In this document: positions 28,313 to 36,188 of the stretch, in pieces
Position numbering within the stretch: position 1 is the first letter of the stretch
Layout of the letters: each line of letters starts with the position of its first letter
Assembly (NCBI RefSeq): GCF_900186965.1
Contig: NZ_LT906457.1
Location: 1,328,501 to 1,392,500, forward strand
Reading direction: 5' to 3'
DNA from: Legionella spiritensis
Lineage (GTDB): Bacteria > Pseudomonadota > Gammaproteobacteria > Legionellales > Legionellaceae
DNA length: 64,000 nucleotides
Notes under the pieces: model-generated
The model's input: the letters and a program-made list of their open reading frames with translations, nothing else
What the model was told of the DNA's origin: nothing
Database searches by the model: none
Translations under genes and position numbers: made by a program

Positions 28313-28592
28313 AACTTACCATTGTAGACTGGATTCTGTGCACTGGTATTATTTTATCGGGTTGCCGGTAGGGGAAGATTGTATGGGTGCCGTAGACGAG
28401 CCGCGGCACGCAGGTGGTGGGATGAGTGGTCAATATACCTTTGACAGCCCAACCTGCCATTAAAGCCACTTTTCGGGTATTACTTTTCCTCGCTTATATT
28501 TATCAAGTTGTCAATATGGTTTAGAATGTTTTCTATCAATGCCGCAGTGGATAGTAACAAGCTGTGATGCTTATACATGAAATAGGACTTGC

Positions 28593-29657
28593 ATGAACAT
28601 CATTAAGATTATCTCCTGTGCCTTGATATTACTTTTGCAGTCTTGCAGCAGCCTTGGCCCATATAAAACGCAAGTTGAGCGTTTAAGTTACAATTACTCC
28701 TTGCATAACAGTGAAAATCAGCAGCTCCTGCTCAATATAGTCCGCTTACGTTATTTCGATAATATCTATTTTTTATCGCTCAATAACATCGTAGCCCAGA
28801 TGAGTTTAGCCACCTCTTTAAGAGCCAATATAGCTAAAATAGAAAAGGGTCCATTATCCGGATTCGCAGAGGGCGATGTTGGTTATCAGGAACGACCAAC
28901 CATTACTTATACGCCCTTGCAAGGCGAGGACTTTGTCAAGCGACTTTTAATTCCGATTGATCTCAAAGTGGTCTATGCCTTGCTACGTTCAGGCTGGGGA
29001 ATCAATCATGTCTTCCGAATGGTCATTCAGCGAATTAATCATATTAATAACGCCGTCAGTGCCTCCAGAATCGTAGGAAGCCACATCCCGCACTTTAAAA
29101 AATTCAAAAGCCTCAGTTGGGTATTTTACTATTTTGAGGAACGCGGAAATCTTGATATTACATACGGTAAAATTCATGGTTATTTTGCTATCAAGCTCAC
29201 GTTTCATGGTATTGACAAAATTCCAGCCTCGGGTAAAAAATTGCTGCGCGAATTACATATCACCCCGCAAACGCCCTATATCTGGTTGGTTGCCAAGCAA
29301 GATAACCAACCCCATCATGCGTATATTGAGACTCGCAGCATACTGGGCTTTTTAAATTACATGTCCAAGGGCATCGTCGTTCCCGAAGAGCTCATCAAGC
29401 ACAATCAGGTGCCAATGACCCGTTATCCAAACGGGAAAATATTTGATTGGAATCAAGTTACACAAGGGATGATAACCATCCGCGCCAGCCGTGAGCATCC
29501 GAGGAATACTTATGTGAAAGTCTATTACAATGGGTATTGGTACTATATCCCGAACAACGATTTCCATTCCAAGGAAACGTTTATCCTGTTAAATATTTTT
29601 TATGGTTTCCAGCAGGGTAAAATAACTAATGATGTGCCGGTATTTACCGTAAGCTAA
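28593..29657 (+). CDS. lipoprotein of unknown function, first gene of the NRPS-linked operon
   Basis: 354 residues. The signal peptide ends in a lipobox LLQSC with Cys18, so an outer- or inner-membrane lipoprotein is expected. The N-terminal YNYSLHNSENQQLLLNIVRL and RYFDNIYFLS stretch looks like a conserved block of a widespread uncharacterised lipoprotein group. The rest is mixed alpha/beta with a basic, aromatic C-terminus. AGGA precedes the ATG. It is followed after 10 bases by the ATP-grasp gene, and the run of six same-strand genes to 35365 looks like an operon. A role in export or surface display of the product is a guess from position. Confidence 0.7.
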   Translation: MNIIKIISCALILLLQSCSSLGPYKTQVERLSYNYSLHNSENQQLLLNIVRLRYFDNIYFLSLNNIVAQMSLATSLRANIAKIEKGPLSGFAEGDVGYQERPTITYTPLQGEDFVKRLLIPIDLKVVYALLRSGWGINHVFRMVIQRINHINNAVSASRIVGSHIPHFKKFKSLSWVFYYFEERGNLDITYGKIHGYFAIKLTFHGIDKIPASGKKLLRELHITPQTPYIWLVAKQDNQPHHAYIETRSILGFLNYMSKGIVVPEELIKHNQVPMTRYPNGKIFDWNQVTQGMITIRASREHPRNTYVKVYYNGYWYYIPNNDFHSKETFILLNIFYGFQQGKITNDVPVFTVS

Positions 29658-29667
29658 GATATGGATC

Positions 29668-30753
29668 ATGAGCTCAAGACCACCAAGTTTTTACAGGCGT
29701 TTTATAAAATTTCTGCTGACAGAACCAGATACGCTCATTCACACCTGCAAGACGCTGAAGAAAGCCTCCAGGGAACATAAGCAAAGCTTCGGTAAAACTG
29801 TGCGTGAAGCCCACCGGCTGTTATACCAATATGGCTTTTCTCCGCAAGAAGCCTACCCTTTGGGTTTGCTCGATTTATTAAACAGGCACGAGGATGTGCC
29901 GTTTTTGAGTAAGGCAATAATTGAGGCCCGGCAACAACAAATAAATCCGCCCGGCTGGAATATCCTGTTGAAAGACAAGAGTCTCTTCTACCGTCATTGC
30001 CAGGCTCTGAATTTGCCGATCCCGCAAATTTATGCTTATTTTTTTTCTAATGAGGCGGGATGGTGCAATACAAATGACGCGTTATTAACAAAAGACGACT
30101 GGATTGATTTTTTCAACACCCGATTACCGCAACGCTTCATCGTCAAACCATCCATGGGATCACACGGAGAAGGCGTCAAACGCTATCAGAATCTTGGTGG
30201 AGGGTTTTGTGATCATAAATCAGAATATATAGATAGCGAAACACTCTATCATCGTCTCAAATCCGATCCCGGGTATCAAAGTTTCGTTATCCAGGAAGTC
30301 ATGACAAACCATACCAGAATAAAGGAACTAAGTGGAACCGACGCGTTACAAACGCTCAGAATTACCACCCTCCTTGATGATAATAAACACTTTCGCATCC
30401 TGCATGCCTGTTTCAAAACGATAGTGGGAACAGGCATCGTAGATAATCACCATAGCGAGGGCTGTCGCAATTTACTATCCGATGTCTGCCTTGATACCGG
30501 GGCATTGATTCGAACCATCACCACTTTTGAAAAAAACGGGTTGCGATCAGACATTAAATGCCACCCCGTTACAGGTCATTCATTAACAAACTTTCCATTG
30601 CCCATGTGGACAGAAGCGTGTGAGCTGGCATTACAAGCGGCACGCTCGTTTCAACCGTTACGAACGGCAGGATGGGATATCGCACTCAGTGAAGACAAGC
30701 CTGTCCTGATAGAGGGCAATCAAAATTGGGATCCTCCCAATTTCTCCCGGTGA
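29668..30753 (+). CDS. ATP-grasp protein, sugar-transfer-associated type
   Basis: 361 residues. An N-terminal helical part (1-105) precedes an ATP-grasp fold: LLKDKSLFYRHCQALNLPIP, then RFIVKPSMGSHGEGVKRYQ (Lys and Gly-rich loop binding ATP), VIQEVMTNHTRIKEL, the TLRITTLLDD strand, VDNHHSEGC, HPVTGHSL, and AGWDIALSEDKPVLIEGNQNWDPP with the metal-binding Glu and Asn. This set fits the family often found in polysaccharide loci (ATPgrasp_ST). Such enzymes join a carboxylate to an amine or alcohol through an acyl phosphate. In this locus it could add an amino acid or link the NRPS product to a carrier; the substrate is unknown. Confidence 0.78.
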   Translation: MSSRPPSFYRRFIKFLLTEPDTLIHTCKTLKKASREHKQSFGKTVREAHRLLYQYGFSPQEAYPLGLLDLLNRHEDVPFLSKAIIEARQQQINPPGWNILLKDKSLFYRHCQALNLPIPQIYAYFFSNEAGWCNTNDALLTKDDWIDFFNTRLPQRFIVKPSMGSHGEGVKRYQNLGGGFCDHKSEYIDSETLYHRLKSDPGYQSFVIQEVMTNHTRIKELSGTDALQTLRITTLLDDNKHFRILHACFKTIVGTGIVDNHHSEGCRNLLSDVCLDTGALIRTITTFEKNGLRSDIKCHPVTGHSLTNFPLPMWTEACELALQAARSFQPLRTAGWDIALSEDKPVLIEGNQNWDPPNFSR

Positions 30754-30824
30754 TAATTTGATGTGGAAAATCTTTACAACAGGCAGCGAAAGTGCTTTAT
30801 ATAAAACAGGGATAAATTACGGTA

Positions 30825-31670
30825 ATGAGTAGGCGAATGAATCAGGAAGTGGACATTGTAACATCAGAACTTATACCTGAGAAATTTACTTCCAACGTTC
30901 CGGTCATGATAAAACAGGACATGGGGCAGAGGCCCCGGTTTTTTGATTGGGATCCCGGGCAACTCCGGGAAAAAATTGGCGACAAACTCGTCCTGGTGGA
31001 TCACTCCCATGACGGCCTGTTCCGGGTTGATCCTGACGCCGCGACGTATGAAGACAAAATGGAGAAACTACCGTTCAACCGTTTTCTCGATAAAATCAGC
31101 CACAATCCAGCAACGAGGGATTATCTTTACCTGATCCATAGTTCCATTCCCGGACATTACCCCGAATTGATGAAAGAAATCGATATCCCCCACTATGTTG
31201 ACCAGGAACGATTACGCCATATCAATTTGTGGGTGGGCCAGGCCGGAAACGTTTCCCCCTTGCATTTCGATACCAATAACAATGTGTTGTGTGAAATTTA
31301 TGGCCGCAAAAAAATATTCATTTATCCGCCAAACCAGATGAGCTTGCTTTACCCTTACAGTTGTTTTAGCCGGGCACCCTATGTTAGTCCTGTCCGGGCT
31401 ACCGAACCCGATCTTGATAAATATCCGAAATTTTCACAGGCAAAACCTGTCGAGATCATCCTGCATCCTGGAGATATCTTATATATTCCCCCTTTTTGGT
31501 GGCATCAGGTTTATAATCTGGATTTAACCATTTCGGTAAATTTCTGGTGGCGCCTTTACCGACACCAATGCTGGCAACGGAGCTATGCCAGAATTGTAAT
31601 ATACCGTTTGTACAATCGCTGTATGGATTTTTTTAAACGAAGCGTAATCCCTGAACAAGGGAGCAATTGA
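30825..31670 (+). CDS. JmjC/cupin-8 family Fe(II)/2-oxoglutarate oxygenase, number 1
   Basis: 281 residues (an ATG four codons later is an alternative start). The double-stranded beta-helix metal site is readable: LHFDTNNN gives H147 and D149, and FWWHQVYN gives H227, the three ligands of Fe(II). The IPPFWWHQV strand and the NVLCEIYGRKKIFIYPP strand are typical of the cupin-8/JmjC hydroxylase group. These enzymes hydroxylate protein or carrier-bound amino acids. Placed between the ATP-grasp and MurD-like genes and similar in type to the gene at 35358, it probably hydroxylates one residue of the NRPS product; this is inferred from the neighbourhood. Confidence 0.85.
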   Translation: MSRRMNQEVDIVTSELIPEKFTSNVPVMIKQDMGQRPRFFDWDPGQLREKIGDKLVLVDHSHDGLFRVDPDAATYEDKMEKLPFNRFLDKISHNPATRDYLYLIHSSIPGHYPELMKEIDIPHYVDQERLRHINLWVGQAGNVSPLHFDTNNNVLCEIYGRKKIFIYPPNQMSLLYPYSCFSRAPYVSPVRATEPDLDKYPKFSQAKPVEIILHPGDILYIPPFWWHQVYNLDLTISVNFWWRLYRHQCWQRSYARIVIYRLYNRCMDFFKRSVIPEQGSN

Positions 31671-31676
31671 GCCATC

Positions 31677-33107
31677 ATGGTTAACCATGTTCAAGAGAAA
31701 CTTGCCTGTCAGGCGGATGAAGCCGAATCCGGAGTTACCGCGATCATTGGTTTGGATGGATTTGGCGCCAGTTGTATGGAATTTCTGGCCAGGCGCGGTG
31801 CAAAGATGTCAGGCACCTACAATCTGGATGAAATTAAACATTTGATTAGTCCCCGGTTGTATGCGGACTTATGTCAATCCGTAGACAAAATACGGCTGTC
31901 CTGGCCTGATATTGAAATAAATGCCAATTTTTTTGATGAAAAGTTGCTGGACAAGGCTGACCGATTTGTATTGAGTCCCGGGATATCTTACTGGAGCCCT
32001 TTTTTAAATAAATACAAAGACAAAGGGATCCCCATTTTTACCGAGCTGGATTTATTCAGGCGTTACACCAGCGCACCAATGGTTGCCGTTACGGGTACCA
32101 ATGGCAAGAGTAGCGTCACCGATTTGGTATCGACGATGCTTGGTGTTGCCCGGAGAAATATTATTACAGGCGGTAATTTCAAAACCCTGATGATGGATTT
32201 GATAGCCCCTGAAGAACCTGAAATGTATCTTCTGGAACTATCAAGCTTCCAGTTGGAGGCCGTTACATCGTTACCATTGAAAACCGCCGCTCTTCTCAAT
32301 ATCAGTCCTGACCACATGGATCGCTATCCAAATTTTTCGGCTTATCGCCGTGCCAAGTTTAATATTTTTAACCATTGTGAGCATGCCGTTATTCATCGGG
32401 ACATTAAGATTGATCATTCGGTTATTAAAAACGGAGCTAACATTATTCGTTTTGGTTTGCAAAATCCCAGTCACGATGAATTTGGCATCAAAAACCATAA
32501 AAAACGGGATTATCTGGCCTATGGACAGGACTGTCTTATCGCTTTGGACGATTTGACCCAAAATGGCAAACATCATTATGAAAACATACTGGCCGCAATG
32601 GCCATTGCCCATACCATCGGTATTTCCGTTGAAGACATGCGCCACGCGATCAAGAGTCATAAAAGTCTGGCACATAGCTGTCAATTCATTACCTGTCACG
32701 AGCAAATCAGCTGGTTTAATGATTCTAAAGCCGTTAATGTAGCAGCATGCCTTAATGCTATTGACTATGTGCGTTCAAAGGTCAGCGGGCAACTTGTTCT
32801 GATAGCCGGAGGGTTTTCTCGTCCCGCGGACTTTACTCCCTTGCAATCCGTTGTTAAACAACACGTCAAACACGCCATTCTTTTCGGTAAAAGTGCCGTC
32901 AGGTTACGTGAAGCCCTTGAAGGGGTTACGCCAGTAACCATCGTCAATACATTGAAAGACGCGGTAACAAATGCGAATAAAATAGCCAATGCGGGAGATG
33001 CCGTTCTTTTGTCTCCGGCTTGTGCCAGTTACGATATGTTTAAAAACTACAAACACCGTGGCGATGAGTTTGTAAAATGCGTCACAAAGATAACACAACA
33101 ACCCTGA
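31677..33107 (+). CDS. MurD paralogue (Mur-ligase-type ATP-dependent amide ligase)
   Basis: 476 residues, starting six bases after the JmjC gene. Complete Mur-ligase architecture: N-terminal Rossmann-like domain (IIGLDGFGASCMEFLARRG), P-loop VTGTNGKSSVTDL (138-150), LLELSSFQLE (185-194), SPDHMDRYP (210-218) and Lys227 at the carbamylated-lysine position, WFNDSKAVNVAA (346-357), and LSPACASYDMFKNY (445-458). These order and spacing match MurD, which adds D-Glu to UDP-MurNAc-Ala. The D-Glu contacts known in E. coli MurD differ: Thr321 is Val353, Lys348 is Arg382, Leu416 is Tyr452, Phe422 is Tyr458, and the HR before that region is HS (333-334). It therefore probably uses a different amino acid or acceptor and is not a housekeeping copy. 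A resistance role is the main alternative. Confidence 0.88.
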   Translation: MVNHVQEKLACQADEAESGVTAIIGLDGFGASCMEFLARRGAKMSGTYNLDEIKHLISPRLYADLCQSVDKIRLSWPDIEINANFFDEKLLDKADRFVLSPGISYWSPFLNKYKDKGIPIFTELDLFRRYTSAPMVAVTGTNGKSSVTDLVSTMLGVARRNIITGGNFKTLMMDLIAPEEPEMYLLELSSFQLEAVTSLPLKTAALLNISPDHMDRYPNFSAYRRAKFNIFNHCEHAVIHRDIKIDHSVIKNGANIIRFGLQNPSHDEFGIKNHKKRDYLAYGQDCLIALDDLTQNGKHHYENILAAMAIAHTIGISVEDMRHAIKSHKSLAHSCQFITCHEQISWFNDSKAVNVAACLNAIDYVRSKVSGQLVLIAGGFSRPADFTPLQSVVKQHVKHAILFGKSAVRLREALEGVTPVTIVNTLKDAVTNANKIANAGDAVLLSPACASYDMFKNYKHRGDEFVKCVTKITQQP

Positions 33108-33995
33108 GTGTCTAAAGAGGATTTAATCATTATGATGGAGCGATGGCATCAAGCGCTTGAGGAATTTGACTGCAAGGGATTTGTGGTAATACCGAAATTT
33201 TTCGACGACAATGCCATAGAGCTCTTCACGTCGGATTTTCAGGAAGCCATTCAAATACCCGGTGAATCTTTTCCTGTGGTGAATGTAAGCCGTCGTTTAA
33301 AACCGTTCATCCTGGAAAAGGTGCATCCCGTCATGGCGATAATGCACCTGAAAACACGATTAAAAACCATCGACTTACTGCGAGGGGCTTCGTATTTTTC
33401 CACCGGGCACGGTGTTCATTTTCCATGGCATCAAGATGCCAAATCGTATTTCTTGCTGCAAGAGGCTTTCAATTATCTCAATCTATATATCCCTGTTATG
33501 AAGCCCGTGGCGGAAAAATCGAATTTAAAAATTATACCCTTCGATGTGTTGGGCGGTATATCCGATACATTAGCGCAAAAATTACAGGGCAGAGGCGCTA
33601 CCGCCGCATTTGTTCAAGATGGCCATACGCTGTTTTACGATAATATAAACGATAAGAAGCTGGGCAAACTTGACGTAAATCTTGATGATTTGGCCATAAC
33701 CCCAGCGTTAAACGCCGGTGATCTGCTGATGATGAGAGGAGATATTTTGCATTGTACCCAGGATAATGACACACAAAGGGTTGCATTATCGATTCGCCTG
33801 ATGCACTCTCAAGATCACGTAGTAAAACAGCACATTCATGAGTGTGGCTGGTATAAATTGCGTATGATGCTAAAAAATTCATCGTTATTTCTCGCATTGA
33901 TGGCGTGTTTCGATGAATGCGGGCGAGAAGAGATAAGTGTGGGAGAGGTTATGGACTACTTGACACAAAAAGGTCTGGATGGTTTCCGTGATTAA
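33108..33995 (+). CDS. phytanoyl-CoA dioxygenase (PhyH)-like oxygenase
   Basis: 295 residues from a GTG that directly follows the MurD-like stop codon; an ATG at 33132 with AAGAGGA upstream is an alternative (287 residues). Fe(II)/2-oxoglutarate site: HFPWHQDAKSYF gives H108 and D110, the distal ligand is H215 in RGDILHCTQDN, and the 2-oxoglutarate-binding Arg is in QRVALSIRL. PhyH enzymes hydroxylate free or carrier-bound amino acids and halogenate or hydroxylate natural products. It is the third oxygenase of the locus. Substrate unknown. Confidence 0.82.
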   Translation: MSKEDLIIMMERWHQALEEFDCKGFVVIPKFFDDNAIELFTSDFQEAIQIPGESFPVVNVSRRLKPFILEKVHPVMAIMHLKTRLKTIDLLRGASYFSTGHGVHFPWHQDAKSYFLLQEAFNYLNLYIPVMKPVAEKSNLKIIPFDVLGGISDTLAQKLQGRGATAAFVQDGHTLFYDNINDKKLGKLDVNLDDLAITPALNAGDLLMMRGDILHCTQDNDTQRVALSIRLMHSQDHVVKQHIHECGWYKLRMMLKNSSLFLALMACFDECGREEISVGEVMDYLTQKGLDGFRD

Positions 33996-34045
33996 ATGAA
34001 CGCGGATCCGGTAGATTACGGATTTAAAAAGGAACGAAATCAATC

Positions 34046-35365
34046 GTGTCGCAGCAACAGGTAAAAAACAACACGCTGTTTCGCAACGAAGTGTACGTGT
34101 TAACCACCATGATTATTGGAACGGCGCTGAAATTCCTTGTCAGTATGCAATACGCCAGAATTTTATCGCCCACGCTATTCGGTGAATTCGTTCTAACCTT
34201 GCAAATTCTCGATTTTTTGAAGCCTTTCAATCAGTGGGGCGTGTTCTACGCATTAACCTATTACGTTCCCTATTACCTTGAAAATAATGCCATGAATTAT
34301 CTTCGAGGGTTCCTGATTTGGATGTGGCGAAGGGTTTTCACCCTGTCCGGTGTCGCCATCATTATTGGTATCATTATGGCGGCGTTTGGATATTACCTGT
34401 TTTTCCTAAGGCCGGAAACGACGAAACAATTCCATTTGTTTTTCTTTTTAATATGGCTCATTCCACTGAAAGTATGTGCAGGCTTGCTAAATAATTTGCT
34501 GAATGCCAATAAGAACTATTTAGCCGCTACTATCTCCACCAGAATTATCTTTTTTTTGCTGCTTAACCTGTTCCTGTTCACGATCTACATCAACCTTGGC
34601 AATATCGCAGTACCATTGGTATGGGTTATTGCCGCGTATTGTCTGTCGCTGGTGTTAATTATTCTGGTTCAGCAAGTTGTTCTGGTTAAGAGTTTCCGCC
34701 GTACAATCATCCGTTTTAAACCCAAATATAATATTCCCGACTGGAACAAGAAAAGCAATCAGATGTTTCTCATGGGTAGTGTTCTCTCCGCCATCAATAT
34801 GGTAGATATGCTGATGCTGAAATTGTTAGGTAAGAATAGTTATGAACTCGGGATTCTTGCCGCAATTTTTGCGGTACTGCTGCCCCTGGTATTAGTCAAT
34901 CAAGTGATCAAAATTGTCATTAGTCCTTTAATCGCGCCCATCATGGATCATAAGGAATACCCAAAACTACAAAAGATCATAAACAACACCAATTTATATA
35001 AAACCTTAGTACTGATTTGTGTGGCTGCCTTACTCATTGTATTTGGCAAGACGATTCTAGGCTTGTTTGGCAAGGAATATATCGCTTACTATCCGCAATT
35101 CCTTTTGGCTATGTTGGGTGCTGTCATTTATTCCCTGTTTGATTTTTCACAGATGATACTAACCTACGGCGAGCACGTGGAAATTACCGATAAGCTGTTA
35201 GTGGCACAGTTAGGTTGTATTATCCTATTGGATGTGTTGCTGATACCGGCTTACCAATTGACTGGCGCCATTGCGGCAATCGTGTCTGGTGAAGTTATGA
35301 TCAGCGTATTGTCTTTATATTATGTCAAGAAGTTTCATCCAATCAAACCATTGTCGGTTATTTAA
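34046..35365 (+). CDS. Wzx-like flippase of the MOP superfamily
   Basis: 439 residues from a GTG with AAGGA upstream. About 12 hydrophobic segments in two bundles, starting GTALKFLVSMQYARILSPTLFGEFVLTLQ, a variant of the 'A-R-xLxPxxFGxF' N-terminal motif of polysaccharide flippases (Wzx/RfbX) in the multidrug/oligosaccharidyl-lipid/polysaccharide superfamily. It probably moves the locus product, or a lipid-linked intermediate, across the inner membrane. Last gene of the plus-strand unit; its end overlaps the convergent JmjC gene by 8 bases. Confidence 0.82.
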   Translation: MSQQQVKNNTLFRNEVYVLTTMIIGTALKFLVSMQYARILSPTLFGEFVLTLQILDFLKPFNQWGVFYALTYYVPYYLENNAMNYLRGFLIWMWRRVFTLSGVAIIIGIIMAAFGYYLFFLRPETTKQFHLFFFLIWLIPLKVCAGLLNNLLNANKNYLAATISTRIIFFLLLNLFLFTIYINLGNIAVPLVWVIAAYCLSLVLIILVQQVVLVKSFRRTIIRFKPKYNIPDWNKKSNQMFLMGSVLSAINMVDMLMLKLLGKNSYELGILAAIFAVLLPLVLVNQVIKIVISPLIAPIMDHKEYPKLQKIINNTNLYKTLVLICVAALLIVFGKTILGLFGKEYIAYYPQFLLAMLGAVIYSLFDFSQMILTYGEHVEITDKLLVAQLGCIILLDVLLIPAYQLTGAIAAIVSGEVMISVLSLYYVKKFHPIKPLSVI

Positions 35366-36188
35366 AGTGCAGCTTTCTCCATACTTCACGCAGTAAATAG
35401 CGTGGATAAGCGGGTACCAGTTTTTGAAATAACCCGTTTGCATGCCACCAGATATTTATTGAAAGAGACGTGTCGATGCTGTGGATCTGGTGCCACCAAT
35501 AGGGGGGAATATACAATATTTCACCTGGAAAGAGAGAGATTTCAAAGGATTTAGCCAATCTGAACCTCGGGAACTTCTCAAGATCGGGGCAGTATATGTC
35601 ATTGATACGGCTGATGTGGTGTGCATCCGAAGTCCACTTGACCGGATACAGGCGGAAGCAGTCGCTCGGGCGATAGAGCACGACTTTTTTGACGCCTTCC
35701 AATTGCATCAGAAAATTATTGCTGCGATCATAGTGCAAAACAGAGACACCATCCTTAGGCCCTATCCACAGGTTCACCGCCTTTACCTTATCATGCTCAA
35801 TGCAATCCGGGAGCCGCCAGTTGGCGCGCAATTCTTCAAAATCAGTCAATAATGAACCTTGTTGCAGGTAATAAAAACCCTGATCAAGGTTTGAATCAAT
35901 GACTTTATCAATCAACCGGGTAAAAGGTAAGGTTATGATTCTGTCCTGCTGTTTACTGGTCAGACGATCCGGATCAGCGCCAAAGCGTCCATCGAACGAA
36001 TAACAGCTTGAGACTTCACGTGTTCCCAGTGTTTTTTTGAGTGACTCCAGGGACCAGTGCGGTACCGTGACACAAGCATTCAAATATCGGCGAATGATGA
36101 CAGGGTGTGATTGCGTTACATAAGGTTTGAGATCCATGCCGCAATCGTAATTTAGAGTTGGTATGTTCATGGCATCGGATCGCTTCAT
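35358..36188 (-). CDS. JmjC/cupin-8 family Fe(II)/2-oxoglutarate oxygenase, number 2
   Basis: 276 residues. Its start overlaps the NRPS stop by four bases (ATGA), so the two are coupled. Metal ligands H152 and D154 (VLHYDRSNNFL) and H233 (YWWHQIHS). It shares many features with the first JmjC protein: W-I/V-G before the HxD strand, a VVLYRPSDCFRLYP strand like IFIYPPN, a 'CPDLEKFPRF' loop, and PGEILYIPPYWWHQ. The two are probably paralogues that hydroxylate different residues. Coupling to the NRPS suggests action on a carrier-bound or newly released peptide. An ATG six codons downstream is an alternative start. Confidence 0.85.
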   Translation of the reverse strand: MKRSDAMNIPTLNYDCGMDLKPYVTQSHPVIIRRYLNACVTVPHWSLESLKKTLGTREVSSCYSFDGRFGADPDRLTSKQQDRIITLPFTRLIDKVIDSNLDQGFYYLQQGSLLTDFEELRANWRLPDCIEHDKVKAVNLWIGPKDGVSVLHYDRSNNFLMQLEGVKKVVLYRPSDCFRLYPVKWTSDAHHISRINDIYCPDLEKFPRFRLAKSFEISLFPGEILYIPPYWWHQIHSIDTSLSINIWWHANGLFQKLVPAYPRYLLREVWRKLHFK

